From NCBI RefSeq assembly GCF_003428335.1, contig NZ_CP031704.1:1116001-1180000 (forward strand): a stretch of DNA of 64,000 bases, given 5' to 3'. Position 1 is the stretch's first letter, and each line of letters starts with the position of its first letter. Made by a program: the position numbers and the translations under genes. The notes under the pieces are model-generated. The model ran no database searches. It was not told the DNA's origin and saw nothing but the letters and a program-made list of their open reading frames with translations. This document shows, piece after piece, positions 26,202-34,992 of this stretch. Source of the stretch: Solimonas sp. K1W22B-7. Lineage in GTDB: Bacteria; Pseudomonadota; Gammaproteobacteria; Nevskiales; Nevskiaceae.

Positions 26202-27083
26202 ATGGGCATCTGCAACAACCGCACGATCATCGTCACCGGCTCGGGCGCCGGCCTGGGCCGCGGCTACGCGCTGGCGCTGGCCGCCGAGGGCGCCAACGTC
26301 GTGGTCAACGACATCAAGCGCGAGGCCGCCGAGGCGGTGGTCGCCGAGATCCAGGCTGCCGGCGGCAAGGCCGTGGCCAGCGTCGACGACATCACCTCGA
26401 TGGCCGGTGCCGACAACATCGTCAGGACCGCCGTCGACGCCTTCGGCGACGTGCATGGCGTGGTCAACAACGCCGGCATCGTGCGCGACCGCATGTTCGC
26501 CTCGCTCAGCGAAGACGATTGGGACCTGGTGGTGAAGGTTCACCTCAAGGGTCATTTCTGCATCGCCAGCAAGCTGGTGCAGCGCTGGCGCGACCAGGTC
26601 AAGGCCACCGGCACCAAGGCCGACGGCCGCATCATCAACACCAGCTCCGGCGCCGGCCTCAACGGCTCCATCGGCCAGAGCAACTACGCCGCTGCCAAGG
26701 GCGGTATCGCCTCGATGACGCTGGTGCAGGCCGCCGAACTGGGCCGCTACGGCATCACCGCCAACGCCCTGGCCCCGGCCGCGCGCACCGGCATGACGGA
26801 GGGCCCGTTCGGCGCCCTGATGAAGAAGCCGGAAGACGGCAGCTTCGATCATTACGCCCCCGAGAACGTCGCGCCGCTGGTGGTCTGGCTGTGCAGCCCG
26901 CTGTCGGCCCACGTCACCGGCAATGTCTTCGAGGTCGAGGGCGGCAAGGTCTCCATCGCCAACGGCTGGAAGACCGGCATCGTCCGCGACAAGAAGGCGC
27001 AATGGAACCCGGCCGAACTGACCGAGGTGATCGACGGCCTGATCGCCGAGTCGCCGGCCGCGCAGAAGGTCTACGGCAGCTGA
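26202..27083 (+). CDS. SDR-family dehydrogenase (Hsd4A / Rv3548c-like)
   Basis: A 293-residue SDR of the multifunctional-enzyme-2 type. TGSGAGLGRGYAL, NNAGI, TSSGAGLNG and YAAAKGG are present, with a longer C-terminus than classical SDRs. Members near steroid clusters oxidise 3-hydroxyacyl-CoA or 17beta-hydroxysteroid groups. Start 26202 is chosen as the first codon giving the Rossmann strand; the upstream frame runs through the palindromic element. A GC-rich terminator follows at 27133. Confidence 0.85.
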   Translation: MGICNNRTIIVTGSGAGLGRGYALALAAEGANVVVNDIKREAAEAVVAEIQAAGGKAVASVDDITSMAGADNIVRTAVDAFGDVHGVVNNAGIVRDRMFASLSEDDWDLVVKVHLKGHFCIASKLVQRWRDQVKATGTKADGRIINTSSGAGLNGSIGQSNYAAAKGGIASMTLVQAAELGRYGITANALAPAARTGMTEGPFGALMKKPEDGSFDHYAPENVAPLVVWLCSPLSAHVTGNVFEVEGGKVSIANGWKTGIVRDKKAQWNPAELTEVIDGLIAESPAAQKVYGS

Positions 27084-27132
27084 CTAGGGCCTGTTGACGC
27101 TACGGCCAGGCGTTGGAGCGGTTTCGGACACG

Positions 27133-27163
27133 ATGCCCTGAGGCGAAAGCTTCGGGGCATTTT
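27133..27163 (+). terminator. rho-independent terminator
   Basis: A 12-bp stem (27133-27144 with 27149-27160, two G-T pairs) closed by a GAAA tetraloop and followed by a T-run. It ends the fadA6-SDR transcription unit. Confidence 0.8.
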
Positions 27164-27243
27164 CGTGTGTGAACGGGCTTTATCCATCGATTCAAGGGCT
27201 TGCATGCTGCACTGCACAAAACGTGGGGTAACCTAAATTACTG

Positions 27244-27261
27244 TGACATTGATCGATGTCA
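27244..27261. promoter_or_regulatory. candidate operator, TGACAT-6-ATGTCA
   Basis: A 6-bp perfect inverted repeat with a 6-base spacer, about 100 bases upstream of the hydrolase gene and in the gap after a terminator. It may be bound by a dimeric regulator. The regulator is unknown. Confidence 0.4.
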
Positions 27262-27361
27262 GGCAAGCCAATGACGCCTGCGTCAGCTTCTCCTTAAGGT
27301 CCGTCGCTGCTGACACGAACCCAGATCGTGCCGGCTGTTTCGCCATAAAACTGGAGGCCCG

Positions 27362-28435
27362 ATGATCCGTTTTCCCTCTGCCGCCGTACTCGCAAGCCTG
27401 CGATCGGCGATCTCGCCGATACGTTCGGTAATCGGGAATTCCAAGGCGGGTCCCAAGGCCCTGACCGAACAGCAGGCCGCGCTGGACCTGGTGCGCGCCG
27501 CCTACCTGGCCAAGTCCGAGCCGGTCGACGAGGACGCCCTGCGCCAGTGGCAGCCCTCGGGGCTGGCCTGGCCGCTGCTGCGGGAAGTGCAGCGCCTGGC
27601 CTCCGGCATGAGCAAGCGCAGCATGGAAGTCGACGGCCATCGCCTGGTGTGGATGGAAGGCGGCAACGCCCGCGGCGAGCCGGTGCTGCTGCTGCACGGC
27701 TTCACCTCCAGCAAGGAAAACTGGCTGCTGATGCTGCCCTTCCTGATGCAGCGCTACCGCCTCTACGTGCTGGACCTCCCGGCCTGGGGCGAGAGCCAGT
27801 ACATCCACGGCCGCCCTTATACGCTGGACCGCCAGGCCGAGCGCGTCGCCGAGTGGGCGCGCCGCGCCATCGGCGTACCGGCGCACGTGGTCGGCAGCTC
27901 CATGGGCGGCGCCATCGCTGGCCTGCTGGCGGCGCGCCACGCCTCCCAGGTGGCCTCGCTGACGCTGATGAACGCCGCCGGCATGCACGGCGAGAATTCC
28001 AGCCCTTTCGAGCGCGGCCTGGCCGAAGGGCGCAACGGCCTGCTCGCCAGCCGCCTGTCCGAGGTAATCCAGCTGCTGGAGAACGTCATCGAGCGCAACC
28101 GCGCCACGCTGCCGCTGGCCCTGGCGCCGCTGATGTACAGCCAGTTCACGCGCCGTCGCATGCTCAACCTGCATCTGTTCGCGCAGATGATCAAGACCCC
28201 GCATGTGGAACTGGCCGGCGTCCAGGTGCCGACCCTGGTGCTCTGGGGCGAGCAGGACCGCATCCTCGACGTGTCCTCCGCCGATGCCTTCCTGGCGGTG
28301 ATCCCGCACGCGGTGGTCAAGAAGCTGCGCGGCGTCGGCCACCTGCCGATGGTGGAGGTGCCGGGCGTTACCGCGCGGCGCCTGCGCAAGTTCTGGGAAG
28401 CGCAGAAGGTCGAAAAGCTCGCTGTAGCGGCATAA
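27362..28435 (+). CDS. alpha/beta-fold hydrolase
   Basis: A 357-residue alpha/beta hydrolase with an N-terminal extension of about 100 residues. HGFTSSKENW carries the oxyanion region, GSSMGG the nucleophilic Ser, GEQDRILD the acid and GVGHLPMVE the His, so the triad is complete. It resembles esterases or monoacylglycerol lipases of the ABHD6 kind; it does not look like HsaD. Its own terminator and upstream palindrome suggest a single-gene unit. The substrate is unknown. Confidence 0.87.
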   Translation: MIRFPSAAVLASLRSAISPIRSVIGNSKAGPKALTEQQAALDLVRAAYLAKSEPVDEDALRQWQPSGLAWPLLREVQRLASGMSKRSMEVDGHRLVWMEGGNARGEPVLLLHGFTSSKENWLLMLPFLMQRYRLYVLDLPAWGESQYIHGRPYTLDRQAERVAEWARRAIGVPAHVVGSSMGGAIAGLLAARHASQVASLTLMNAAGMHGENSSPFERGLAEGRNGLLASRLSEVIQLLENVIERNRATLPLALAPLMYSQFTRRRMLNLHLFAQMIKTPHVELAGVQVPTLVLWGEQDRILDVSSADAFLAVIPHAVVKKLRGVGHLPMVEVPGVTARRLRKFWEAQKVEKLAVAA

Positions 28436-28453
28436 GGACCGCGCAGTACCGCG

Positions 28454-28477
28454 AAACCCCGCCAAGAGCGGGGTTTT
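28454..28477 (+). terminator. rho-independent terminator
   Basis: Perfect 9-bp stem (28454-28462 with 28468-28476), 5-base loop and TTTT, 18 bases after the hydrolase stop. Confidence 0.85.
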
Positions 28478-28506
28478 GTCGTTAAAGCCTGAAAAAAAGC
28501 ATTTCA

Positions 28507-28620
28507 GCCGCGGATAAACGCGGATTGACACGGATTTACAGCTCATTTCGCCTGTAAGGCGAGGGGTTTGCGCAGGACCAGCGGGTTTCTTGATCCGCGT
28601 TCATCCGTGTAATCCGTGGC
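28507..28620. repeat. palindromic repeat (CCGCGGAT..ACGCGGAT family)
   Basis: Inverted arms 28507-28534 and 28591-28620 with repeated CGCGGAT units. Closely related to the perfect palindrome at 41117-41188. Together with the terminator it fills the gap before the fused acyl-CoA dehydrogenase gene. Confidence 0.75.
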
Positions 28621-28715
28621 AAAAGAGCTTTTTCGTTAACCCTATTGGATGAAGAGCCGCGGACCCCGCGCCCACGATAATCTGCGCCTCATAGCCACGA
28701 AGCTGGACGCCCGAC

Positions 28716-31034
28716 GTGAACTTGGCGCTGACCGAAGACCAGATCCTGATCCGCGACGCGGCCGAGAACTTCCTCGCCGACGTCAGCACCTCGGCAGCGG
28801 TGCGCGCCGCGATGGAAAGCGCCGCCGGCTACGACGAGGCCGTGTGGCAGCGCATCGGTGCCGAGCTGGGCTGGTGCGCGCTGGCGATTCCCGAGGACTG
28901 CGGCGGCCTGGGCCTGGGCCCGGTGGAGCTGGCGCTGGTCATGGAGCAGATGGGCCGCCGCCTGCTGTGTGCGCCGTTCTTCTCCACGGTGTGCCTGGCG
29001 GCCAACCTGCTCAACGAAACCGCCACCGAGGCGGCGCGCAGCCGCTTCCTCGCGGCCATTGCCGAGGGCAGCCTCAGCGCCACCGCGCCCCTGCCCAGCG
29101 TGACCGACTGGGCCGCCGCCGCCTCGGAACTGGAAGCCGTGCCCGACGGCGACGGCTGGAAGCTCAACGGCTACTGCGCGCGCGTGCCCGACGGTGCCAA
29201 CGTCACCTGGCTGTTCCTGCTGGCGCGCCTGCCCGACGGCGACCACGGCCTGTTTGCCGTGCGCAACGACGACGAGGGCCTGGCGATCCAGCAGCTCAAC
29301 GGCTGGGACCAGACGCGCCGCTTCGCGCGGCTCGATCTCAGCGGCGTCTCCGCCGACCGCATCGACGATCCCGCGCGCATGGCCGAGGGCCTGCCGCGTG
29401 CCGCCGCGCTGGCGCGCCTGTACATCGCCGCCGAGCAGCTCGGTGGCGCGCAGACCTGTCTGGACCTGACCGTGGCCTACACCGCCACGCGCAAGCAGTT
29501 CGGCCGCGTCATCGCCTCGTTCCAGGCGGTGAAGCATCGCTGCGCGCAGATGATGGTGCGCGTCGAGGAGCTGCGCTCGGCGGTGGCCGGCGCCGCCGCG
29601 GTGGCGGCCGCGGGCGGCGACACGCACAAGCTGGAACTGGAAACGGCGATGGCGCGCGCGCTGGCGGCCGACAGCTTCTTCTGGTGCGCGCAGGAGGCGA
29701 TCCAGCTGCATGGCGGCGTCGGCTTCACCTGGGAATACGACCCGCAGCTGTACTTCAAGCGCGCGCAGGCCAGCAGCCACTGGCTGGGCAGTGCCGACGC
29801 GCTGCGCGAGCACCTTGCCGCCGCCGTCATCGCCGCGCGCACGCAGGCCGATGAGGCCGCCGCGTCGAACCATCCCGACGAGGCCTTCCGCGCCGAAGTC
29901 GCGGGCTGGATGCGCGAGCATCTCGCCGGCCGCTTCGCGCCGCTGAAGCACCGCGGCGGCCCCGGCGACGAGGAAGCCTTCCCCGAGCTGCGCAAGGACT
30001 GGGAGCGCGAACTCGCCGCCGGCGGCTGGACCTGCGTCGGCTGGCCGAAGGAGGCGGGCGGCCGCGCGCTGTCGATCCAGCAGCAGGTGATCTTCCACGA
30101 GGAATATGCCCGCGCCGGCGGCCCGGGCCGCATGGGCCACATCGGCGAGGGCCTGATCGGCCCGGCGCTGATCCGCTTCGGCAGCGCCGCGCAGAAGGCG
30201 CGCTTCCTGCCCGAGATCGTCGCAGGCCGCGAGTACTGGGCGCAGGGCTATTCCGAGCCCAATGCCGGCTCCGACCTGGCCAACGTGCAGACGCGCTGCT
30301 GGCAGGAAGCCGACGGCTCCTGGCGCGTGCAGGGCCAGAAGATCTGGACCTCGCTGGCGCAGGAATCCGAGTGGATCTTCGTGCTGGCGCGCTGCGAGCC
30401 CGGCAGCAAGGGCAACAAGGGCCTGGCCTTCCTGCTGATGCCGCTGAAGCAGGCCGGCATCGAGATCCGCCCGATCCGCCAGCTCGGCGGCGGCTCGGAG
30501 TTCAACGAAGTGTTCTTCGACGGCGCGGTGGCGCAGGCCGACCACATCGTCGGCGCCCCCGGCGAAGGCTGGAAGGTGGCGATGGGCCTGCTCGAGGCCG
30601 AGCGCGGCGTGTCCACGCTGGGCCAGCAGATGCACTTCGCGCACGAGGTGGAACTGGTGGTCGCCGCGGCGCAGGCCGTGGGCAAGGCCGGCGACGCCCA
30701 GGTGCGCCAGCGCCTCGCGCTGGCCTGGAGCGGCCTGCGCGTGATGCGCTACAACGCCCTGCGCATGCTCGCCGGCGAGCAGACCCAGCTGGGCCGCGAG
30801 GCGCTGATCTACAAGTACTACTGGTCCAACTGGCACCGCGACCTGGGCAAGCTGGCGGTGGACGTGCTCGGCCCCGAAGCCGACACGATCTCCGACGATC
30901 CGGCCATCCGCCCGCTGCAGCAGCTGTTCTTCTTCTCGCGCGCCGACACCATCTACGCCGGCACCAACGAGATCCAGTTGAACCTGATTGCCGAGCGCGG
31001 CCTGCAGATGCCGCGCGAACTGCGGCCCGCTTAA
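28716..31034 (+). CDS. fadE34: fused two-domain acyl-CoA dehydrogenase, FadE34-like
   Basis: A 772-residue protein made of two acyl-CoA dehydrogenase domains (about 1-360 and 385-772). The first resembles the smaller type (YTATRKQFGRVIASFQAVKH, LHGGVGFTWEYD). The second resembles the larger type (WAQGYSEPNAGSDLA, IYAGTNEIQLNL). It is thus a natural fusion of the two kinds of subunit seen side by side at 22550-24772. FadE34 (ChsE3) of Mycobacterium has this form and acts on steroid side-chain CoA esters. The start is GTG 28716 with only a weak ribosome site. The exact substrate is inferred. Confidence 0.85.
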   Translation: MNLALTEDQILIRDAAENFLADVSTSAAVRAAMESAAGYDEAVWQRIGAELGWCALAIPEDCGGLGLGPVELALVMEQMGRRLLCAPFFSTVCLAANLLNETATEAARSRFLAAIAEGSLSATAPLPSVTDWAAAASELEAVPDGDGWKLNGYCARVPDGANVTWLFLLARLPDGDHGLFAVRNDDEGLAIQQLNGWDQTRRFARLDLSGVSADRIDDPARMAEGLPRAAALARLYIAAEQLGGAQTCLDLTVAYTATRKQFGRVIASFQAVKHRCAQMMVRVEELRSAVAGAAAVAAAGGDTHKLELETAMARALAADSFFWCAQEAIQLHGGVGFTWEYDPQLYFKRAQASSHWLGSADALREHLAAAVIAARTQADEAAASNHPDEAFRAEVAGWMREHLAGRFAPLKHRGGPGDEEAFPELRKDWERELAAGGWTCVGWPKEAGGRALSIQQQVIFHEEYARAGGPGRMGHIGEGLIGPALIRFGSAAQKARFLPEIVAGREYWAQGYSEPNAGSDLANVQTRCWQEADGSWRVQGQKIWTSLAQESEWIFVLARCEPGSKGNKGLAFLLMPLKQAGIEIRPIRQLGGGSEFNEVFFDGAVAQADHIVGAPGEGWKVAMGLLEAERGVSTLGQQMHFAHEVELVVAAAQAVGKAGDAQVRQRLALAWSGLRVMRYNALRMLAGEQTQLGREALIYKYYWSNWHRDLGKLAVDVLGPEADTISDDPAIRPLQQLFFFSRADTIYAGTNEIQLNLIAERGLQMPRELRPA

Positions 31035-31167
31035 GCCCGATATCTCCCGGCTCCTACCTCAAGGGCCCGGGGGTTGCGTTGCCCCCGCATGGTTAATCCT
31101 CGTCCTTCCGAAGGAGGCCGGGCTACCCCCGGCCGGTCAGACTGGCTCCACTAGACAAGGAATGCCC

Positions 31168-31965
31168 ATGACCGCGACCCCGACCGCGCCGCCGCCCTAC
31201 GTTCCCGCCCATGGCCTGCTCAAGGGCAAGACGGTGCTGATCACCGCCGCCGCCGGTGGCGGCATCGGCTTCGCCGCGGCCAAGCGCTGCCTGGAAGAGG
31301 GCGTCCGCGCCCTGATGCTGTCCGACATCCACCCGCGCCGCACCGAAGAGGCCGCCCAGGCCCTGCAGAAGGAGTTCCCGCAGGCGCAGGTGTTCGGCCA
31401 GGTCGGCAACGTCGCGGTGGAAGCCGATGTGCAGGCCCTGGTGGACGCGGCCGAGGACAAGCTCGGCGGCGTCGATATCCTGATCAACAACGCCGGCCTC
31501 GGCGGCAGCAAGCGCGTCGTCGACATGAGCGACGAGGAATGGCACAAGGTGCTGGACGTGACCCTCACCGGCACCTTCCGCATGACCCGCGCGATGCTGA
31601 AGAAAATGCAGCCGCGCGGCCGCGGCGCCATCGTCAACAACGCCTCGGTGCTGGGCTGGCGCGCGCAGACCGAGCAGGCCCATTACGCCGCCGCCAAGGC
31701 CGGCGTGATGGCGCTGACGCGCTGCTCGGGCCTGGAAGCCGCCGACTACGGCATCCGCATCAACGCGGTGTCGCCGTCGATCGTGTTCCACGACCACCTG
31801 CGCAAGAGCGCCCCGGAGGCCCTGCTCAACGAGCTGGCCAGCCGCGAGGCCTTCGGCCGCGGCGCCGAGGCCTTCGAGATCGCCAACATCATGGTGTTCC
31901 TGGCCTCCGACTACGCCTCCTACCTGGTCGGCGAAGTCATTTCCGCCTCCTCGCAGCGCGCCTGA
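31168..31965 (+). CDS. ipdF: IpdF-like SDR (5-hydroxy-HIP-CoA dehydrogenase)
   Basis: A 265-residue SDR very similar to mycobacterial Rv3559c (IpdF) as I recall it. The unusual cofactor motif ITAAAGGGIG, NNAGLGG, NNASVLGWRAQ and HYAAAKAGVMALTRC are shared, as is the end GEVISASSQ. IpdF acts on the 5-hydroxyl of HIP-CoA derivatives. Start 31168 is chosen over the ATG at 31162 because AAGG at 31157-31160 is 7 bases away. It lies between the fused FadE and a MaoC gene. Confidence 0.87.
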   Translation: MTATPTAPPPYVPAHGLLKGKTVLITAAAGGGIGFAAAKRCLEEGVRALMLSDIHPRRTEEAAQALQKEFPQAQVFGQVGNVAVEADVQALVDAAEDKLGGVDILINNAGLGGSKRVVDMSDEEWHKVLDVTLTGTFRMTRAMLKKMQPRGRGAIVNNASVLGWRAQTEQAHYAAAKAGVMALTRCSGLEAADYGIRINAVSPSIVFHDHLRKSAPEALLNELASREAFGRGAEAFEIANIMVFLASDYASYLVGEVISASSQRA

Positions 31966-31985
31966 CCCATAGTAGAAACGACCCC

Positions 31986-32441
31986 ATGGCTACCCTGTTC
32001 GAAACCGCCGATGCCATCCTCAGTTCCATCGGCCAGCCGCTGGACGTCAGCAACTGGGTGGAAGTGACCCAGGAGCGCATCAATCTGTTCGCCGACGCCA
32101 CCGACGATCACCAGTGGATCCACGTCGATGCGGAAAAGGCGAAGGATGGCCCCTTCGGCTCCTGCATCGCCCATGGCTACCTGACGCTGTCGCTGGCCTC
32201 GCGTTTCCTGCCGGAGATCGTCGACGTTCGCATGAAGATGGGCGTCAACTACGGCTGCGACAAGGTGCGCTTCCCCTCGCCGGTGAAGGTCGGTTCGCGC
32301 ATCCGCGGCAAGGGCGACCTGATCGCGGCGGAGCGGACCCGCGATGGCGGCGTGCAGGCCACGATCCGCGTCACGGTCGAAATCGAGGGCGAAACCAAGC
32401 CCGCCTGCATCGCGGACACCATTTCGCGCTACTACTTTTGA
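31986..32441 (+). CDS. MaoC-type (R)-enoyl-CoA hydratase
   Basis: A 151-residue single hot-dog-fold hydratase. The hydratase motif is FADATDDHQWIHVD (about 36-49) with the catalytic Asp and His, followed by GSCIAHGYLTLSL. It resembles Rv0130-type hydratases. It follows ipdF by 20 bases and so probably serves the same beta-oxidation series. Which enoyl-CoA it hydrates cannot be read. Confidence 0.87.
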   Translation: MATLFETADAILSSIGQPLDVSNWVEVTQERINLFADATDDHQWIHVDAEKAKDGPFGSCIAHGYLTLSLASRFLPEIVDVRMKMGVNYGCDKVRFPSPVKVGSRIRGKGDLIAAERTRDGGVQATIRVTVEIEGETKPACIADTISRYYF

Positions 32442-32534
32442 GTGAAGCTGGCCGCCCGGGCAGGGCGTACCGTTGTTCACTGAACCCTTAGGCGCGGCGG
32501 GCCCGGCCCGACCGCAACCCCGGAGAATCTGGTA

Positions 32535-33740
32535 ATGAACGAAGCTGTCATCGTCTCGGTTGCGCGTACCGGCATCGGCAAGGCCTTCCGTGGCGCCTTC
32601 AACGACACCGAGGCCCCGGTGCTGGGCGGCGCCGTGGTCAAGGCCGCCGTCGAGCGCGCCAAGGTCGATCCGAAGGAAGTGGACGACGTGCTGATCGGCT
32701 GCGCCGCGCAGCAGGGCACCCAGGCCTACAACCTCGGCCGCCTGGTCGCCTACACCGGCGGCCTGCCCGACACCGTTTCCGGCATGACGCTGGACCGCCA
32801 GTGCGCATCCGGCCTGCAGACCATCGCCATCGCCGCCAAGAACATCATGGTGGGCGAGCAGGACATCGTCATCGCCGGCGGCCTGGAATCCATCTCGCTG
32901 GTACAGAACAAGCACAAGAACAGCTACCGCTTCGTCTCCGACGCAGTGCTGGCGGCACAGCCCACCGCCTACATCCAGATGATCGAGACCGCCGAGATCG
33001 TCGCCGAGCGCTACGGCATCAGCCGCCAGGCCCAGGACGAATACTCCGCCGAGAGCCAGAAGCGCACCGCCGCCGCACAGGCCGCGGGCCTGTTCAACGA
33101 CGAAATCGTGCCGCTGACGGTGCAGAAGCAGCTGTTCGACAAGGAAGGCAATCCGACGACCAAGGAAACGGTGACGCTGGCCAGGGACGAAGGCAACCGC
33201 GCCGAGACCACCTTCGAGAGCCTGTCGGCACTCAAGCCGGTGTGGAAGGACGGCAAGTTCGTGCAGGCCGGCAAGCACATCACCGCCGGCAACGCCTCGC
33301 AGCTGTCCGACGGCGCCGCCGCGACGCTGCTGATGAACGCCAAGGCTGCCAAGGATCGCGGCCTGCGTCCCCTGGGCATCTACCGCGGCTTCGCCGTGGC
33401 CGGCTGCCAGCCGGACGAAATGGGCATCGGCCCGGTGTTCGCCATCCCCAAGCTGCTGGCGAAGCATGGCCTCAAGGTGTCCGACATCGGCCTGTGGGAG
33501 CTCAACGAAGCCTTCGCCTGCCAGGTGATCTACTGCCGCGACAAGCTCGGCATCCCGCATGACCGTCTCAACGTCAACGGTGGCGCCATCGCCATCGGCC
33601 ACCCCTTCGGCATGAGCGGCGCCCGCATGGTCGGCCACGCCCTGATCGAGGGTCGTCGCCGCGGCGTGCAGTACGTGGTGACCACGATGTGCATCGGCGG
33701 GGGCATGGGTGCCGCCGCGCTGTTTGAAATAGCCGCCTGA
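32535..33740 (+). CDS. acetyl-CoA C-acyltransferase, FadA5-like thiolase
   Basis: A 401-residue thiolase with Cys90 ([10 protein letters not shown]), His in [12 protein letters not shown] and the second Cys in MCIGGGMG, all intact. The length and the neighbouring FadE34-like, MaoC and SDR genes make a full beta-oxidation set, consistent with steroid side-chain shortening as by FadA5. It may equally be a general thiolase. Ribosome site GGAGAATCTGGTA precedes the ATG. Confidence 0.85.
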   Translation: MNEAVIVSVARTGIGKAFRGAFNDTEAPVLGGAVVKAAVERAKVDPKEVDDVLIGCAAQQGTQAYNLGRLVAYTGGLPDTVSGMTLDRQCASGLQTIAIAAKNIMVGEQDIVIAGGLESISLVQNKHKNSYRFVSDAVLAAQPTAYIQMIETAEIVAERYGISRQAQDEYSAESQKRTAAAQAAGLFNDEIVPLTVQKQLFDKEGNPTTKETVTLARDEGNRAETTFESLSALKPVWKDGKFVQAGKHITAGNASQLSDGAAATLLMNAKAAKDRGLRPLGIYRGFAVAGCQPDEMGIGPVFAIPKLLAKHGLKVSDIGLWELNEAFACQVIYCRDKLGIPHDRLNVNGGAIAIGHPFGMSGARMVGHALIEGRRRGVQYVVTTMCIGGGMGAAALFEIAA

Positions 33741-33852
33741 GAGCGGCTCGCGCGATGACGCGGCGGCTGCCCGGGCTGGGCTGCCGGCATCGCTGGACCT
33801 GGTGAGATACCCGGCAGAGACCGGGTCAGAAAATGAAGTGAGGAGATTCGAA

Positions 33853-34992
33853 ATGAATCGAATGGCGTCGTCGCTGGAGTCTTCCAGTCCGGTGAAAAGT
33901 TCGTTCAGCAGCGGCTGGCCGTCGCTGCTGTTTGCCGTGGCCGTGGCCGGCGCAGCGGTCTATGCCTTCTCGCATCGTCCGCCGCCGCCGTTTGCGCCGA
34001 CGCAGGTGCAGCCGGACCGCATCCAGATCAACGGTGTCGTCCAGGCCGGCGAGCGCCTGGTCGCGGTCGGCGAACTGGGCCGCATCCTGGTGGCCAACGA
34101 CAGCAAGGGTGGCTGGCACGAAGCCAAGGTCGACAAGCCGCGCGGCTCCACGCTGACCCAGGTGCTGGCGATCGACGGCGCGCTGATCGCGGTGGGCCAT
34201 GACGGCTGGATACTGCGCAGCGAGGACCAGGGCGAGACCTGGAAGGAAGTGCAGTTCGTCGCCGAGGGCGGCGATCCGCTGCTGGGCGTCGCGGGTCCCT
34301 ACGACGGCACGCTCTTCGCCTACGGCTCCTTCGGCCTGTTCCTGACTTCCAGCGACGGCGGCAAGACCTGGACCAAGTCGACGCTGGTGGAGGAAGGCGC
34401 GGCTCCCGCCGCCGCCGAAGCCCCGCCCGCCGAGGCCGCGGCACCGGCGGCCGACGATCCCTGGGCCGATCCCTTCGCCAATGTCGGCAAGGCCGAAAGC
34501 GGCATCGGCGACCGCCATCTCAACGCCATGACCCGCGCCGCCGACGGCAGCCTGTGGCTGGTGGGCGAGCGCGGCCTGCTGCTGCAGTCGCGCGACAAGG
34601 GCGCCACCTGGAAGGACCACCCGGGCGTCTATGCCGGCTCCTTCTTCGGCATGCTGTCGCTGCCTTCGCGCGGCCTGCTGGCCTTCGGCATGCGCGGCAA
34701 CGCCTACTACAGCACCGACAGCGGCCAGACCTGGAACAAGAGCAAGATTCCCGAGTCGCTGTCGCTGTTCGGCGGCGCGGTCACCAGCCAGAACGAAATC
34801 ATCCTGGTGGGTGCCAGCAACGCGGTATTCGTGTCGCGCGACGGCGGCTCCAATTTCACGCGCATGTCCCCCGTCAACCAGAAGAGCCTGACCGCCGTGC
34901 TGTCGCTGAAGAGCGGCGACATCGTCACCGCCGGTGAAGGTGGTGTGGAACTGGGCGGCCTCAACGCGCAGCCCAAGGGAGTCACTCCGTGA
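33853..34992 (+). CDS. YCF48/BNR-like repeat protein, membrane-anchored
   Basis: A 379-residue protein with a short N-terminal tail, one membrane segment (about 22-38) and then beta-propeller repeats of the YCF48/sialidase-BNR kind (repeated S-x-D-x-G-x-T-W, for example SEDQGETW, SSDGGKTW, SRDKGATW, STDSGQTW). An Ala/Pro-rich linker interrupts it near residues 190-215. The propeller would lie in the periplasm. AGGAG precedes the start at 33853. It overlaps the RND transporter gene (GTGA), so it probably acts as its accessory protein. Confidence 0.85.
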   Translation: MNRMASSLESSSPVKSSFSSGWPSLLFAVAVAGAAVYAFSHRPPPPFAPTQVQPDRIQINGVVQAGERLVAVGELGRILVANDSKGGWHEAKVDKPRGSTLTQVLAIDGALIAVGHDGWILRSEDQGETWKEVQFVAEGGDPLLGVAGPYDGTLFAYGSFGLFLTSSDGGKTWTKSTLVEEGAAPAAAEAPPAEAAAPAADDPWADPFANVGKAESGIGDRHLNAMTRAADGSLWLVGERGLLLQSRDKGATWKDHPGVYAGSFFGMLSLPSRGLLAFGMRGNAYYSTDSGQTWNKSKIPESLSLFGGAVTSQNEIILVGASNAVFVSRDGGSNFTRMSPVNQKSLTAVLSLKSGDIVTAGEGGVELGGLNAQPKGVTP

